Shown piece after piece: positions 41,801 to 54,900 of a stretch of 64,000 nt of DNA. The notes under the pieces were generated by a model. The model did no database searches. It had not been told where the DNA came from and saw only the letters and a program-made list of their open reading frames with translations. Position numbers and translations under genes: made by a program. Source of the stretch: Erythrocercus mccallii (Eukaryota; Chordata; Aves; Passeriformes; Dicruridae); NCBI GenBank assembly GCA_013397435.1, contig VZRG01000774.1, positions 270,615 through 334,614 on the forward strand, read 5' to 3'. Numbering within the stretch: position 1 is the stretch's first letter; each line of letters starts with the position of its first letter.

Positions 41801-44246
41801 CATGCTTTAGCAGCTCTGCCAAAAAACACACTTGCTATCCCACAGCCAATGCCTGCTTAACTCCCTTTTTTTTCTACCTGAAACAGCTGCACCAACTAAT
41901 TAATACAGATTAGCAATAAGCACAAAGTTCCTACCATACAAGCTGACATAAGTGTACTTTAAAGACAATGTTCTTAAACAGGAAGGAATTCAATACAAAG
42001 GAAAGAACGGGGTCTTAGCCACATTACAATACTGTTCTACTGTGGACTGATGCATTAGTGACTGGTTTGGGAATGAGATGCCCTCTTCCCTTTATGCCAG
42101 GTTTGTGCTTTTGCCTCCTGCATTTAGGGGCTGGAGGAGGGGAGGGAGACTACAAGAATGCAGCAAGTAAGGAAGTAATGGCTCTCCTCTTTCAACTTGT
42201 GCCATCTTCCATAGACAAAATATTTATTTGCTTTTGCTGTTACAAAGTGAAAATGTTAAGCATGATTCAAGACCAGAATATCTTCCTTAACCTATTAAGG
42301 ATATGCCTCATTTTCAATGCTGACCATTTCAGAAGGCTTTTGAAAGAGATACTGTTCTTTCAGATGCCCACATAGCACTACCCATTCCCAAGAGGCAATT
42401 AATTTTGGATCCTGACCAATGCCCTGATGTGCCAGGCATATCAGCTACGCATTAAGCAAAGGACTTCATTGAAGGACAGGAATTTAATTGAGTCTATATT
42501 CAGGTATGTCTCTGAAAGCTAGAGGGTAAGGCAGAGACGTAGTAACTAAAAATGTTTTAAACAACACATATATGACCTCTTTCTCAGGAATTCAAGTTGT
42601 GTAGCCTACATTTAATTCTCTTCAACAAAGAGGAGCTAGTCAGACCACAAGTTCCCTGTTCTGAGCACAGTAAACTCCATCACACAGCCACTACTTCAGG
42701 AAAAAACTTTCCCACCAGCTCTATAAAGTCGGGGAATAGGAAAACAACTACAGATATCTGAAGAGACAGAAAAAGTGCAATATTATCAGATGGAAAACCT
42801 CTGTACATCTTGACTAACCATTCCTAGTCTTAGAAACAACTACAACTTAGAAGTCAGATCAGTATATGTTGACAGGGAGAAGCACTGGAAACAGCAAGGG
42901 TGCAACAGTATTTACTTTCACGTTTTCTGTCTAAGCTTAAGACTCCATCCTTAAGAATTTCTTTGATCGTGTTTAGAACTTTGTATATCTGCAACAAATT
43001 ACTAATCTCACTCTTCAGTTCCTTCTGTTCCTTCAGCCCAGTCAGTATGGCCATTGTATTATGTCATTTTTAAGTCTACTTTGTTCAACTGTACACAAGC
43101 ACAAGCATCTTTTTACCTGTCCATCCACTCCACTAACCATTTTTTCCACTCTTACCTTTATCAGATGCCATCATAAAGCCTCCCTTTGGCAAAGCCAATT
43201 TTAAAGGAAAATATAAAATTACCTCATTACTACACAGCTATCTTCATAAATTTACCCCACTAATAACCATTTTCAAGCTATTGGCCAGTGACCAGTTTCA
43301 TACATTTGGCTGACAATTTCCTCCACCAGCTTGAAATGTCACAGCACCAATTTTTATTTTACCTCTAGGACATGGGTCAAAACACTTCCAATGGACTCAG
43401 AACTAACCAAACTAACCACAAAAGCAAGGTACCCAGTAGTAACACCATGCTTAAATTAAAGGCAATGAGCGAAGCATATGGGTTGTGGTTTGCTTATTTC
43501 TTATGGCAATATATTCCTAATTTTGACACTTGAATGCTGTTAACACTAGATAAACTGCACACATAGCAACTACTGCAGTAGATGTCATTTGAAAAAACAC
43601 TCAACCATACTCACTTTCTGTGCTAAACTCAAGGCAGCATTTTAAATATCACAGGGAATGACAATTCTAATTGCATACTATAGAATTAAATCCAAGATTG
43701 CTGTCAAAGCAACATTTCAGAGTATGTTAACTTTGAAATTACTGTTAGCCCAGGGAGTAAACTCAAGTTAGCGCTTTCTTAACTCTGCTTCAGTTTTTCA
43801 GCTATATGAGCTGCCCTTTTTGGAAACGTATCTTTACATTAGTATCAGCTTTTCCTTCAACATACTTTCCTGGGAGGGAACAATCAAAATTTAGGTGATA
43901 TGGCTGTCTCTTTAAAGGTTTAATACAGAATTTCTGCTTCACATCTCTAACTGCTTCACCAAGAACAACTTTTGACCACAAAGAAGAAAAAGTACCTGGG
44001 AAGAAGTCAGCCTGAAATTAGTCATACTTCATTTTCATTCAATAACATACATTTGCCAGTGCAGCAAGTTTTGATTGAGCCTCCTTGAGCAGAGAAAACT
44101 GTCAGCAAAATAACCACCATTTCCAAATAGCTTTATTTTCCTATAGCTGTGACATTTCTTTAATTAAAAAGTGTGATTAGTAATCTCATCTGAACACAAC
44201 AAGATTACCTAGAGATAAAGTTCAACAAATCTCTTGAGATCTGTAC
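35826..44246 (-). other. Intron-like AT-rich sequence, no gene recognised
   Basis: No known element. It contains a 51-codon minus-strand frame with a signal-peptide-like start (35,979-36,134, see findings), a TATA-rich microsatellite near 38,488-38,520 and a short CTCTCTCTCT run near 37,026. An 82/86-codon pair of opposing frames at 38,848-39,118 has no domain. Confidence 0.5.
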
Positions 44247-44314
44247 GGCCTTGTACACATATCTTGTGCAGCAGACCTATGGCCTTGTACAGATATCTTG
44301 TGCAGCAGACCTGG
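44247..44314 (+). repeat. Direct tandem duplication of a 34-bp unit
   Basis: GGCCTTGTAC(A/C-A/G)ATATCTTGTGCAGCAGACCT occurs twice head to tail (44,247-44,280 and 44,281-44,314), with differences at one internal base and the last two bases. It looks like a local slippage or repair duplication. Confidence 0.9.
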
Positions 44315-47300
44315 CAGATCAGAGGCTGCAGCAAGGGGACTAACCACAAATGTGTTTATTTGCTTGGGTCTTTTGTGGAGCTAAGACTGTCAGTGACCTT
44401 CTTGCACAACTAAGCTACTCTTTCCACAGAAACCCAAGTAATACATTTTTACTGGGAGTGGCAGGAATCCGAGGAAGAGTGTAAGGAAAAAGTTAATTTT
44501 AAGGTCAAAATAGTTAACAGTGACTTTTTCTTGAGCTGTGTCATCAAGGTTGTACTTTGCATTACAAAATTAGGAATTCTATCCAAGTTCCTTTCCACTC
44601 TCTTGCTCTTCTCTTCAGGGAATAAAAAAAAAATTAGATCTATCTAGGGCAGGGACTATTAACAGCTTGTCTCTCTGATTTGAGCACGTTATCCCTGTAA
44701 AGCAAACATCTGAGCAGCGTGGTACATAGAAACGCAACCCACCTTTATGTTCCTTTCAAGGGTCAGTTCTCTTCCTGACCTCACTGCACTTCCAAACCCA
44801 AGTCTTCTGCATCATACATCCATTATCTCCCTTGCATTCTTCTGCCTAGGTTTGTCCTTCTGCAGTGCTTTGAAACAGGAAAGGCTTCCTTTTGGCCTTG
44901 AAATTGGCGATTGCTTCAGGGAAAGAGCACATTTTCTGTCAAATGGCCTGTGAAAATTCAGGCTCCCTCGTATCTATTAATCTGTCTGTGTACATTAATA
45001 GAACTAGTTAGACACAGAACTGTTTCAGTGTGAGACCTTAACCACAACAGAAACAGCCGCTTTTGCAGTAGGTAGGTAGTGTGGTGCTTTCCAGTATTTC
45101 TGTAAGCAAACTGACCCTCACCCTTAATTCTGTCAGTTACTTTCTTCCTTGATTTTCCCTTTCATCCTTCATTGTCTCAGATATACTCCCGCCTGCCCCT
45201 AGTCAGCTATTGCTGCTTTCTCAAGGATTATGTCTAGTATCAGTGCCAAACTAGGATATATTTGGGCAGAACCAAGACAAGGACAGCAGAGCTTATTCTC
45301 CAGAACTGTACTTCAACTACTACAAGCTCAGCAATTCACATAGATGTCCTGCCTCACTGGTTAGAGACTGCTTGACTGGTACCCAGAACAAGCAACTATT
45401 TTACTTGCTTCTCCCTCCCTTTCCCTCAATATCAACAGTGCAAAATAAACAGTGCAACATAAACAGATATTGACTTGAATCCTGGTTTTATTCTCAAATT
45501 TTCTGCAAAAGAAATGGATGCCTAGGTGAGAAATGCACCACTTAAATATATTTAATTCATTCTTGGTTTAAATGTGGCTAGTAATACTGCCGTTACACTG
45601 TGTGCTGTTCAAAAGCTAAACAACCCCTAACACAGAACATGGAAACCAATAAATATTGATGTTTCAAATGTAACTCCAACATTTTCAGATGTTTGTCACC
45701 TTTGACATCCCACTCCACTAGGGAGATACAGGGTTATTTTGTTTCTGATAATTAGCACTCTACCACTCAGCTTTCAGTAAGGAATACATTTCATTCCATT
45801 ATGATATTTAACTTGACATGGAAACAATTGTTTCATATATCAAGTCAATTTCTATTCCACAAAGCAGGAGGAATGAAGCTTGTACACAGCAACATTATAA
45901 CTCTCCCATATCATGTGAAGAGGCACCCCTTTATCTCCTTTTGGGTTCTTTCTTGGAGGTTACACAACAGTTCAGTTCAGAAAGCTTCTTATTAAAGCAG
46001 CAATTTTAGTCCACATAACTAGCAAAATAAAGAGTGCAATAATTTAGGTCACTTATCACTATTAAGTTCCATTTAAGTCCTTCAGTGTCATATTCTTCCA
46101 CAGGTGTTTTGTGTTTAAATTCTAGCCTATTATGCCGTGGAAAGCTTTCCTCACCTGAGAACATATTTTGTCTTTTCAATCTTAATTATCTATTGCTTGT
46201 GAAAGGAAAATATATCATTTGGTTCCTTCTTCCTCCTTGGGATTTGATAATTTTTACACCTTGCTTCATTTAACTTTTATTACCATGGCAGAGCTAACAT
46301 GATGCTCAAATGACAAAAATAAATCCCTAAGAAATTGAGCACCAGAGTGTAAAAAAAAAAAGTAGTAAACTACCTAATTTGTCCTCAATATATCTCTCTA
46401 ACAAAGAAGCTTATACATCTGCCTTTTTAATATTACACAATGAATTAAAGCATTTCTACTCCCAAAATACCTCTGATGTAACATAGTAACTAGTGCCACC
46501 TGATACAACCAATGCCATCTACTATCATCCACTAAGGCATTTAATAAAAACTTCATATTAACTCTAAACAATGACTCAGTTGAGACAGGACCAGGTGTGA
46601 TTGAAATTGCCACAAAGAGGATTCAAAAAGTAGGTAATCCAGCATTAAGGCTATCTGTGCAACTCTTATTTATCAGCATAGCCCACATGCTACATTTCTC
46701 AAACTCTTCGGGGCTTTTCCACAGGACCCCCTACCTATCCATGTGCACATAATGGACTTCCTGTAGAGATGAACACTGATGCCTCATCTGCTGGACCTCT
46801 GTCTTATTTATTGAAGAAAAGGAACAAAAGAAGGGATCACAGAAGCAGAGACAACAATTGAGACAGTGAAAAGCCACTCTGGAAAAAGATGCCTATCCCT
46901 CCTCTAACATTCATCTCTCCTGTAATTAAACAAGTCTCATTAAACTAGGAGATCTCAAACCTGAAGATTTTGTATCCCACATCTCAAGTCAGAACCAGAC
47001 CCAGAGCCCAAAGTATTAGCAAAAGAGACAAGTGGGAGTGAGAGTCCTACCCCAAGTAGTAAAAACACTTCACAAAGAAATTATTTAAAGCCTAAGATAC
47101 TATTTTGGCTGCTCAAGACCACAAAAACTCGTGCTCTCATTTGCTGCTGTATCAACACTAACAAAGCTTCAGCATATTGGAGAGAGAGAATTGAGCTCTG
47201 GCAGCCCAGACAATTTACAGACTGCACTTTAAGTGCTCCACCTAAGAATAAAGGTATATCCATCCTTGCTTACCACACACAAACACATGGCTCTGCAACT

Positions 47301-50300
47301 TCTTTTCACTGCCTAGAGGACATAGAGCATTATGGAGAGCAGCACCTTCTTGCTCTTTGAACCCACTCATGTGGGCACTCATGTTACCTCAGTGGACATG
47401 AACTGCAAGTCACGTCCTGCTCATGAACTTGCCTACAAGCAGAAACACCACAGGTTGCACAGCCACCCAGTTAACCAAATGCTCTTGCAAAAGGGTTTCA
47501 CAGCTTTAACTTTTTAACAGTGGGCTAACACAGTGGAGATAGCAACATGGGCAAATCCATTCCAAAAGCATATTCTAGAAAAATATGAGATTTTAAACAC
47601 AGTAGTTCTCCTATTTCACTATATAATAAGATCTTCCATAAATACAAAGTTTAAATTGCCATTTTGGTATATAACCAAGACGGCAGGTAGTCAGGTCCTT
47701 TTGCTACAAACTGCTCATTGCTTTTACAGATAAACTGCTGCTTGGAACAAATACTATTTTTAGTAATCAAAGACTCCCAATTTTTTCAAAACAACCTTGC
47801 AAAAACAAACATTCTCAGGCTCCACTGGAAAACCAAACAAAAACAAAACAAATAAGAGCACAACTATTTATACATCTGCCAAGCAAATATTCTACAGTGA
47901 ATGATACAGTAAAAAAAGGGAAGATATTGAGTAAAAAAACTAGCCCTCAGATCTTGTGGGAGTGATGGGTGGAGAGTTACTGCTTGAAGTTAATCTAATC
48001 AATGCTACTATTTTTACCCATAATATCCTATTACATTTACTATATTTGTAAATGGTAACATTCATTTTTATGACAAATCAATGCATTAATATATATATTT
48101 CACCCCTCCAATGCAAAGCTTTAGAATTGGGTATAGCATTATGAAAGAACCACTCTTCATTAGCAGTTAGCAAATGCTAAACCACAGGGATTAAACTGCA
48201 CTGTCCCTGCTTCAACACACTGGAAAAGGCCAGTTTTTAGTTATCAGTATTGTGTTGGTTGACACCAGTTATCCAAAAAAAAAAAATCTACACTTACTCA
48301 AGGAAGAAGGAAAATTTGCTTATCTCCATTTTCATGGCACCACCACAGTCATCTAAGAACAGTAATCTACAACATGCTCACATATTAACAGGTTTTCCTA
48401 TATTTTTCCCATTACACAAATTTTACACACTCAAACAAGCTTACTTTTCTTTGCCTCAGAGGAAGGCTGATAGCTTCTAAACTTTGATTTGTGGCAAGGC
48501 AGCAAGCAAACCTTTTTAGACAGACAAACATCCATTCTTAAATGTTCAGGTTATCGTTCCTTTCTATGTACAGGTATGACAGAGGCAAATTTACTGCTTC
48601 TTGAAGAAGCTGGAGAAAAAAATTACCCCTTTTTAACCTCACAGATACTGGTTGTAATTGCTACTGGTTTAAAACTTCTGTTCAGTGGAGCCAGAAGATA
48701 TCATTTTCACAGAGAAGTTCTTCAAAACAAACAAAAAACCCCAACACGACCCACAAACCACTTTTCCAGGGAGTTAAACTATGCTGTAACAATAATCATC
48801 AAGAGAGAATCAGACTTCTCAGTGCTGTCTATTTAAAGCACTGCAAAGGAAACTCACAAAGCTTGACACAAGTTTTCCTCTGAAGCTGTCTACTATAAAG
48901 TTGAATGCAAGAAAAAGCAGCAATATCCAAAAGGGGTTACACCACTCAGTTATGTAAGTCACAAAGGTTCAAATTTAGATTTATATTTAGTTCGTCAATT
49001 CCCACCCAGAGTTCAACTCAGTAAACTGATCTGTTTTTAGCTTTTGACTCTTTTGGACATTTCCTTCCTTCATCTGTGTAAATGCGTCAGAGCCTCTAAA
49101 ATGTTTCCCTTTGGCTAGGGTAGGATGCATCTGATTCCAAGCTTAAAAAAAAAAAGTTAACACACACACACCGAGTGGTTATTGTTGGCTGAATTACACC
49201 CTTGTTCTGAGTTAAGCATAGGCAAATTTGACTCCAATCCCCACACTGTACTAGAAAAGATATTGCTTCTTCTGCTGACGGGTTAAAGCATGTCATGGCT
49301 AAACTCTACAAGGATCACAACAAAACCGTATTTTATCACCTATAAGCAGGCTTGACTTGGGTCTCCTGCTCTGGTAATTAAATAGACAAAACAGTAGAAT
49401 TTTCCCAAAATGGGGACAGAAATGAAGTTCTGTTTTGTAACTTTCTGCTCAGCCACCAAAGCAAGAAATTCAGTCAAGTATTCATTCCTCATTTTCCTTC
49501 CAAAGTCAGCCCTCCACTACATGGAAACTGGTAGAGACTGGTATCTTACTTTTTATTTATTTATTCGTTTAATATAAAGCATTAACAAGCCAATGTCCTG
49601 CTTCTGCCCTGGAGAGGACATGATCAGGACCTGGAGTACCACCTCATGTCATTTTCTGGGAACAAGGGGAAGGGCTCACTCCCATGTCAGGGCAGAGTTG
49701 CAGAGGGAGCGGTCAGGGAACGTTGGGGGCTTCCTCAAGGGATGAGCAATAACATTTATTTGCCTTCATTCATATAATTACTGTCTGTTTTCTTATCTCA
49801 TTACTGTTCTCAGTAAATTGCTCTTATCTTAACCCATAATCTTTACTTTTTATGCCTTCAATTCTTCTCTCCATCCCACCATAGGGGGTACGGAGGGGAA
49901 GTGTGCAAGTGGAGTGAGAAGAACACCACTCCTAAACCAGGACAGCCAACCAACAAGTCAATAGATAAGCCATTATCATCTTTCCATCTGAAAAGGTGCA
50001 ACTGTCCTAAAAAATTTTAGTTTGGCTTGCCTCTGTTGTCCTTACAGAAGCCTGGCTCACATGATACTCTGTCAGTTAAGCAATGCACAGCACTGATTTA
50101 TTCTTCAAACTTTGCGAACTATGGCAAATTCAAGCCTAACAACTATCTTTAAGTGCAGAAAACAAGTACTTAAGGCATAGGAAATGTGACTTCAAGACAT
50201 GTAAAGACCATAAGCTACTGCTGTAGCTGTTCCATTTCCATTCTTTTAGGACCAACCCTATGCACAGTATCAACCAAAATGAAGTCCCTAACATTAATAA

Positions 50301-51918
50301 ATCAAATAAATAAAGACAGGGATAAAAGCTTTGAGAGTAAAGCTTTATTTTAAAAATAAAACAACAATAGCTATTCTGTTTCTTTAGCAGTGAAATCATA
50401 TCCTATTTTATTACTCTATAGTAAAAGACAGAAAGAAGCCTCTAAAGATGGGGTTTGGCATCTTATTGAGTCTGATGTTTAATGTACTATGTGCTATCAA
50501 CTTCTGTGCAGAACAGGACAATCCAGACAATTAATTTTTATTCACCTTGATTTGCTGACAGCTTTCTAATTTTTTTTTCTGTGCTTTCAGCTGCATATAC
50601 CTGAAATTTAAGGAACAGGAGAATTACAAAAGGCAAAGACACTTTGACCTTAGCTTTGACCTTTAGAAGAGGATGGAGTATTTTTACAATCCCACAAAAC
50701 GGTATCATCTTTGTACTCACTGGTGCTTAACCCAACATGTCCAGAAGTCGTTGACATGATAAACACTTGGAAACTGAAGAATTTACTACCTTAAAGCCAG
50801 TAGAAAATTATATCCAAAACTGTACAGCCAAGGCTACACAATGGATATGGTGTAGTCCACTGTGTAGCATAGGAGGTTATAACACCAAGTAATATTTCGT
50901 ACTTAAACACTCCCTTTAGTCTAATTCACTTCTTGGGATGTTCCTGATGTATCCTCCCTTCATTACCTCAGACACACTTTAAGAAATGTCACCTGATTTC
51001 TTCCCAACATTTAACATCTGTTTGGGCTCTGAAAGCAAGCAGTTCCCAAGACTTCAAACACTTCTGCTTTCATTAAGTTTCACCAATAACATTTTTCATT
51101 GTTTGATGGCCTCAAAATTATTAATCAGCTATGTGACCATCACAAACCTCAGTGAATTGCCTTTGATCAAATACCATGATAAAGTATGTCATAAGGATAA
51201 AGGTAGTATATAGTATATAGTATAAAGGTAGTATAAAGGCTAAAGGTTGCCACAAAATTACCCACAAAAATGCAGAAATTCTGTACAAAGCCTAAAAGAT
51301 TTGGCTTTTGAATTGCTTTTTTATGCAATAAGTGAGGTACAGACTAGACAAAGAAAAGTAGGTATTTACCTGATTGGTCTCTGTGAGCCCTATCTTTCTT
51401 AAGTATATTTCCCTGTTCATTTTTAGCACTCAGGAAATCTCACTTCACTATAACCCTGGATCCTCAGACTCTAATTGCTAAGCAGTCATGTACAAATCTA
51501 ACCACAAAAAATCACTACTGGTTGTTTACACAGTCTGCAGACACCTCAGGAATAACTATTACTGCTCATACACGCACTAAGACTACAAGAAAACATGAGT
51601 AATTAAGTTCTGGGTAGTTTCACAGATGACTAGAACACACTGGAATTACTCACAATAGCCCTGTTCAGTGCCTGCTGCCCAGAATACTTTCTCCAACTCT
51701 TGAACAAAGAGATTTGTCATGCAAACTCAAGTTTTTGAAACCACATGGAATATTTAGTTTGACAGTGTATACATGCACACATGTATCCTCATGCACAGTA
51801 GTAAAACATTTACAGTAGTAAAACAAACCTTCCTGAATCTCAGACTCGTGTCGGACTATTACACATGCCAATAACATCATCTTGATTAATGCACAGATTT
51901 GTGGGAATTATCCAAGCA
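44315..51918 (-). other. Intron-like AT-rich sequence, no gene recognised
   Basis: No transposon or exon recognised. It contains simple tracts such as (CA)6 at 49,161-49,171, TTTATTTATTTATT near 49,552, a small direct repeat of ATAAACAGTGCAA type at 45,436-45,465 and AGTATATAGTATAAAGG repeats at 51,205-51,240. Confidence 0.5.
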
Positions 51919-51930
51919 CACTATACTACA

Positions 51931-51955
51931 CCTATAGTGTAGGTGACACTATAGG
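51931..51955. repeat. Perfect inverted repeat, 10-bp arms, 5-bp loop
   Basis: CCTATAGTGT, loop AGGTG, ACACTATAGG. It lies in a cluster of CACTATA-type words (51,919-51,977). It could fold as a hairpin in RNA or single-stranded DNA. Confidence 0.9.
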
Positions 51956-51977
51956 TCACTATATACTGTACACTATG

Positions 51978-54900
51978 AAGCAAACTCCTGACATATTTTG
52001 AATGCTGGAAGCCTACACTTTTCTCCCTATACTTTCCATCTTGCTTCCTCAACATTTTGGGGCCTGATACAAAAAAAAAAAAAAAGAAAAAATCCCATCT
52101 CCCTGTAAAGATTTCTTTCTCTTCCCACCATAATTATAAAACACTAATGCCTATTTCAGTTCTTCAGTAAGGTCCAGATTACAAAACATCATATTCAGAA
52201 GTACCAACTAAAGACATAGTTCAGCACTGCTCAGTAGGAAAACCTGTCACATATTTGCAGTTGTTTATATTAAACAGTGCTACTGCCACTTATGCAAGGC
52301 AGCAACACAGGAGATTAAACAAATTTCACTAAATTATTTCAGAAGGATCCACTCAACAGCCTTGAAAAACAACCCTATTTTTTAAACAAATGCACAATTA
52401 GGCAATTTCAGATGACTTAGAGCAGCTATTTGGCAGAGAAACCACTGGAACGGGCTTTGTATCTTTAAAGCACAGTCTTGTCACTCAGACTGTTTTGTGA
52501 AACTTTGTGGACACAACTCATTTATGACCCTCCTATTTGTGTAGCCATACAACAACTTATTCTAGAGGCTGAAAATCAGGTGCTTTAATGTACTGTAGTG
52601 TCTACTGCTAAAAGCACTTGAGTTATTCCCTGTCATTTCAATTCCTCCTCCTCACTACTGGGTAAGTGATCTGTTTTCTCAAAACAGCAGTATCCTTCCT
52701 GAAGGAATATGACTCAGCTTTGCAGATCATCAGTATTACTTCACCAGTAGTCTACTTTTTGATTTTACTGCACCAAGAAAAATGTTAAGTTAAACAAAGA
52801 TCCTTCTCCAAATCAGGCAAATTTCTTCATGAAAACAACAAATACATGTAACCATCTTAGTCATTAAATTAAAATAGCCTGCTGTGACCTTTGTGGGGTT
52901 TTTTTACCTCATAGCTTTTTTTAAAGATTAAACTTGGTTCTTACCAATATCAAGAAGAAAAAATCATTTCCCCAATCTCTTTAAAATTATCGTTCACTTT
53001 CCTTCAACCACTGCATTTCCAAAATTTCAATGTATCTTTACTATTTTAACACTTTTACTGACCATGAACAGCTGTTTCAGTGATCTAATCTCCTTTAAGA
53101 TGCAGACCAAAAATCGCTATGCAGTTTCACCCTATTAAACTGATCTGGCAGTCTGCACCTAAACATTTTTTGACACTAGAATTGTTTTAATTTTTCTTTT
53201 CAATTGAAAAGGAGTAGAGAAACATTAATATTTTCTCTATATATTGAGGTAAGGAAAGACCTTCCAGTCTTTCTTCAGATTTTATTTACCTAGATAGTGA
53301 TTTTACATGCAAAATCTTTTGGAAATCATGTGATATTTCAGGTTGAAATTCACACCTGTTTCTGTTAGGTTGCTGTGGGACACATTTAACTGGAGACAAA
53401 CCACCTCTACAAGAAACATTTACTGCCCATCTACACAGTGACTGAGCTTCACAAATGAGGAAAGCCTCGGCTGTACCAAGTCTCCTCCTACTTCTGTCAG
53501 CTCCTTTCTGAGCACATCAGCACTTCATGCCAGCTCAAACGTACTCCTTCCAAGAATCGACCTGGCTTTTCTCTAGTTCCCCTTTACCTTCCACTCCAAA
53601 TGTGCATTTAGTTTATCAACTGTCAGCTATCACAGATGTTACAAGTAATTCTCTATCCTCTCTTAGAAATATTCATGACTTCTGCCTCCAACTGTTTCAA
53701 ACACACCCTAACCTCTAACTTGATCTATCCTTGTCTATCCGCAGAGAAGCTTGGCTGTTTCACGATAAGCCAAATTGCACAACAGCTGCTGCATTTCACA
53801 CTGAAGCTCTCTATCCTCATCGTCATTGTTCCAGGGAATGTCAATTCAACAATGCAATTTCCCAGCCTAACTTCTCCGTTGTAACTTCACTGTTTCTGCA
53901 GTTATTTTTGCTGTGCTTATGCTCATCAGAAACTATCAAGTTGTGGCATTTTTCTATGGTGTTTTTCAAAATATCATTTACACATACACAAACCAGCCTG
54001 CTTCAACCATCTTATTAAAATGGATACCTCTGGAATTGGATCAAACCTTCACAAAAGAGCTCACTTCTTCAGCAAAGGTCAACCGGCACTAATGACAGCA
54101 ATCCTGCTGCAACCTTCTCATTTACTAACATAACTCAAAGCACAAAGTAACAGATTCTTGAAAAGTTTACACAACATTGTAATTTTTTGTTGTGTTTATT
54201 TATTTAATACATATGCTGTCATCACTCTAACTCACGTGAAAGAATGGACAACTTATTTCATACTTTACATCCTCTGCATGCTCACCACTTCTTAAAACAC
54301 ACCTCAGCTCCTGACAACCACAGGGTCAAGAACTGCCCCAGCTGTCATGCCAAGGAAGCAACAACCACAGCTCTGACTACCTTCTCTGTAAGTTAGCTAC
54401 ACATCAACAGGAGATAGTGCCTTCCTAAGAAGATTCACCTATCTTAATTTTATAGATGGTGTGTTCTGCTTCATGGTTTTCAGATGGAAATTTGGCTAGT
54501 TTTTCACATTTGATGCCCACCTTGAAAGCTACTTTGCCCATGATCTAAATTACAGTGTGTTTTTATTAGTTGTATTCTTGAAAAAAATTTTGGTAATATG
54601 CTTGCCTTTTCTTTACTTTTTTTTTTTTTTTTTTTTACTTTACTTTTCTTTCCCAACCCTCTCTCCTTTCCCTCCTCCTGGAAGACTTTCTCTACTGTTA
54701 TAGCATTTTTAATGCTGTCTACTACATGCAGTCAACTATCCCAGCCACTATCACACAGGACACTAGTATAAAGCAAGCAAGAGAACAGTATATAAACCAA
54801 CATAAACAGGAAGAAATAAAACATAAGTCCTCCTTGTAAACTTGAAATAACACATTTCTAAACGCTGGCTTTTATCTTTACAGTATTAAGTGATGTTCAT

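Noticed and set aside
41883..41900. 18-base microexon candidate on the minus strand (acceptor TATTAATTAG, donor CAG|GTAGAA)
   Set aside because: Open in the right phase, but so short that chance is the simplest explanation.
42854..43054. 66-codon minus-strand frame with a helix-like start (AILTGLKEQKELKSEISN)
   Set aside because: No pyrimidine tract or acceptor before it and no known family.
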